Below are positions 6,433 through 7,715 of a DNA stretch of 7,715 bases, in pieces. Below the pieces are notes generated by a model that saw only the letters and a program-made list of their open reading frames with translations, was not told the origin of the DNA and searched no databases. The stretch is taken from NCBI GenBank assembly GCA_937888935.1, contig CALARO010000179.1, forward strand, positions 1-7,715. Reading direction: 5' to 3'. Position numbers and translations under genes: made by a program. The DNA comes from an uncultured Clostridia bacterium (GTDB taxonomy: Bacteria > Bacillota > Clostridia > Christensenellales > Borkfalkiaceae). The stretch's first letter is position 1, and each line of letters starts with the position of its first letter.

Positions 6433-6440
6433 ACGTTTGA
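6429..6440. promoter_or_regulatory. 12-bp palindrome over the -35 box
   Basis: TCAAACGTTTGA is a perfect palindrome that overlaps four bases of the -35 box and extends upstream. A dimeric repressor bound there would block the promoter, so it is a candidate operator. I do not recognise the regulator. Confidence 0.4.
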
Positions 6441-6457
6441 AGCGCATTTTCGAAAAA

Positions 6458-6470
6458 TTCTATCATAGAA
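6458..6470. promoter_or_regulatory. 13-base inverted repeat upstream of the promoter
   Basis: TTCTAT-C-ATAGAA is a 6-1-6 perfect inverted repeat about 60-75 bases before the expected transcription start. The core word TATCAT occurs again at 6477-6482 and 6502-6507. The position would suit an activator, but the regulator is not recognised. Confidence 0.3.
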
Positions 6471-6525
6471 ATATTTTATCATAACGATTTGTTTTTTCGA
6501 TTATCATTAGATTTTCAATCGAAAA

Positions 6526-6555
6526 TATTACTTCTATTAGTTATTACTTCTATTA
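6526..6555. repeat. Two 14-bp direct repeats
   Basis: TATTACTTCTATTA occurs twice without a mismatch, at 6526-6539 and 6542-6555, with a 2-base spacer (16-bp period). It lies between the terminator of the ATPase gene and the opp promoter. The minus strand of the right copy contains TATAAT (6552-6557), but no acceptable -35 box lies at the right distance. Confidence 0.7.
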
Positions 6556-6579
6556 TATTGCGCCCGCTCACGTATGTGT

Positions 6580-6620
6580 GCGTAAAATCAGTCCGAAAAA
6601 TGCACATATATATTTTACGC
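6580..6620. repeat. 9-bp inverted repeat next to the terminator
   Basis: GCGTAAAAT (6580-6588) pairs with ATTTTACGC (6612-6620) around 23 bases. Two more pairs extend it outward after one mismatch. An alternative pairing TATGTG (6573-6578) with CACATA (6603-6608) is mutually exclusive with it. It lies just beyond the terminator U-tract of the ATPase gene, and its role is unknown. Confidence 0.4.
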
Positions 6621-6622
6621 GC

Positions 6623-6659
6623 AAAAAAAATTCCCCCGCGCCGCAAAAGCGCGAAGGAA
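6623..6659 (-). terminator. Intrinsic terminator of the ATPase gene
   Basis: On the minus strand an 11-bp stem (6649-6659 with 6631-6641, two G-U pairs) with a 7-base loop is followed directly by eight Ts (6623-6630). It begins 28 bases after the stop codon at 6688-6690. On the plus strand the two G-U pairs become C·A mismatches, so the signal is specific for leftward transcription. It separates the ATPase gene from the opp operon. Confidence 0.88.
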
Positions 6660-6687
6660 AAAACGCATAAATTGATTTTATCAAATT

Positions 6688-7715
6688 TTATTGCAGCGCG
6701 ATCGAACGCGAAGCATGGCAGGTGAAATAAATGATCTGCCGATCTTTCGAAAGCTCGCGCACAAGCCGCGCCGTGCGTGCGAAATGTTCTTCGTCGAGAT
6801 GAACGAACGGATCGTCCAGCACGAGAAACGGCGTTTCGCGCCCCGCGAACATCACGTCGATCAAAGCGAGCCGCAGGCACAGCGCGCACACCGAGCGCAC
6901 CCCCGCGCTTAAATGCCCGTCGCTTCGCCGCGCGCCCCCGCGCGAGAACGAAAGCGAAAAATCGCGGTTCATGTACGCTTCCACGCCAAGCTCGCTTTCC
7001 AGAAGCGCGGCGTATTGCAAAAATCTCCGCCGCACCGGCTCGGAATACCGGCTCATCAGCGAGTCGTCCGCCCGCCGCAGAATTTCCGCCGTTTTCAGGT
7101 AGATATTCAGGCGGTAACGCGCGTTTTCCGTCTTTTCCCGGTTCGAGTACAGCTCGCATTGCTTCTCTTCCAGCCGTTCCGCCGCCGCTTCCGCTTCTTC
7201 GATGCGCCGCTCGATCCCCGCCAATTCCTTGCGCTTCGCGCTCAACGCTTCTTTCATCGCCGCAATCCGCGCCCGCGCACCGTAAGTTCCGTCCGCACCG
7301 TCCGCCGCGCGAAATTCCGCGCCGCCCTGCGCGCCGTATCCCGCCGCCGTTTCCGCGCCGCCGTATGCGGGCAAATTCGCTTCGCGCATGTATTCCGCCG
7401 CCCGCCGCGCATACCGCGCCCCGTCCTCTTCGTAGCGTTTAAAGGCGGCAAGATCCCCGGAAAGCCGTTCGATTTCCCGTGTGAGCGCAGCGCCGAAATC
7501 GGCCGGCGCGCGCAGCCGCCGCGCTTCGAAAATTTCCGAAATCTCGCGTTTTGCCGCCGCATACCGCGCCCGCACTTCGCTTTCCCTGCCGTCCGCCGCG
7601 CCGTTCGTTCGCTTCGGCTTCTTCGCCGCCGCAAATATCACAAAAATCGCCGCCAAGGCGCACGCGCAGAACGCGGGCGCAGCCGAAGAAAGTTTTTTGC
7701 TTAAAAATAAACCGA
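6688..7715 (-). CDS. SMC/YhaN-like ATPase, C-terminal part
   Basis: The gene runs off the right edge; about 342 C-terminal residues are visible and the frame is open to the last base. The visible part begins with a hydrophobic segment (about 7624-7692, LSSAAPAFCACALAAIFVIF) ending in KKPKR, which looks like a membrane helix. A charged, alanine-rich coiled coil follows, broken by a Gly/Ala-rich stretch (7267-7377). The C-terminal ATPase half-domain has the signature LSAG (6901-6912) with RLALID after it, Walker B PFLVLDDPF (6805-6831) with VHLDEEHF, and a histidine in TCH (6715-6723). This arrangement is that of the YhaN/RecF-SbcC-like class of ATPases, some of which carry membrane helices inside the coiled coil. 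Walker A would lie outside the window. In B. subtilis YhaN is encoded beside an SbcD-like nuclease, so such a gene may lie further right; that is inference. The TTG at 7654-7656 lies within the membrane segment and is not the start. The gene is visibly richer in GC, Ala and Arg than opp. Confidence 0.75.
   Translation of the reverse strand, partial: GLFLSKKLSSAAPAFCACALAAIFVIFAAAKKPKRTNGAADGRESEVRARYAAAKREISEIFEARRLRAPADFGAALTREIERLSGDLAAFKRYEEDGARYARRAAEYMREANLPAYGGAETAAGYGAQGGAEFRAADGADGTYGARARIAAMKEALSAKRKELAGIERRIEEAEAAAERLEEKQCELYSNREKTENARYRLNIYLKTAEILRRADDSLMSRYSEPVRRRFLQYAALLESELGVEAYMNRDFSLSFSRGGARRSDGHLSAGVRSVCALCLRLALIDVMFAGRETPFLVLDDPFVHLDEEHFARTARLVRELSKDRQIIYFTCHASRSIALQ

Larger units (their letters stand above)
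6292..6525. repeat. Five TTTTCGA/TCGAAAA words upstream of oppA
   Basis: The word TTTTCGA or its complement occurs at 6292-6303 (as the palindrome TTTTTCGAAAAA), 6354-6360, 6447-6456 (palindrome TTTTCGAAAA), 6492-6500 and 6519-6525. They flank the predicted promoter on both sides. They could be sites of one regulator, or simply chance words in an AT-rich region. Confidence 0.35.

Noticed and set aside
6159..6687. tRNA, riboswitch, T-box or CRISPR in the large gap
   Set aside because: I found no cloverleaf, no T-box or known riboswitch core, and no array of regularly spaced repeats; the only direct repeat has two copies.
6515..7159. 214-codon minus-strand frame overlapping the ATPase end and terminator
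   Set aside because: It runs through the terminator hairpin, has an Arg/Ala-rich composition and is out of frame with the recognised ATPase motifs.
7654..7656. TTG as the start of the ATPase gene
   Set aside because: It lies inside a hydrophobic segment, no ribosome binding site precedes it, and the frame stays open to the edge of the window.
6913..7704. 263-codon open frame on the plus strand opposite the ATPase gene
   Set aside because: It is an Arg/Pro/Phe-rich shadow in GC-rich DNA, while the opposite strand shows a signature motif, Walker B and coiled coil.

Overview
The window looks like chromosome from an anaerobic, endospore-forming member of the Clostridia. A C-terminal fragment resembling the sporulation protein YunB sits at the left edge. 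The oligopeptide transporter proteins have the clostridial look, and promoters and ribosome binding sites are of the low-GC Gram-positive kind (TTGACA-17-TAAAAT, AAGGAGG), although the coding sequence itself is fairly GC-rich. I cannot place it more exactly from sequence alone. All seven genes end in TAA.

Layout. Positions 1-192 (+) hold the end of a yunB-like gene. A perfect 17-bp hairpin fills the 43-base gap to the convergent oppF gene. Positions 236-6158 (-) are one oligopeptide ABC transporter operon, transcribed right to left as oppA-oppB-oppC-oppD-oppF. A GC-rich hairpin follows oppA, and the other four genes are tightly packed or overlapping. Positions 6159-6687 have no gene; they hold a good sigma-A type promoter, a leader of about 240 bases, several small inverted and direct repeats, and the terminator of the next gene. 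Positions 6688-7715 (-) hold the C-terminal part of a large SMC/YhaN-like ATPase that runs off the right edge.

How it works together. OppA is a lipoprotein that captures peptides outside the cell, OppB and OppC form the membrane channel, and OppD and OppF hydrolyse ATP. Both ATPases keep every catalytic motif, so the transporter looks functional.

The outstanding observation is that OppA is circularly permuted. Its signal peptide and lipobox are in the normal place, but the mature protein starts with what is normally the C-terminal third of the family-5 solute-binding fold. A short KKEGGG linker then leads into the normal N-terminal two thirds. Nothing is missing or duplicated, the reading frame is open throughout, and the ends fall cleanly at a helix/strand boundary. 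This would move the lipid anchor to a different lobe of the binding protein.
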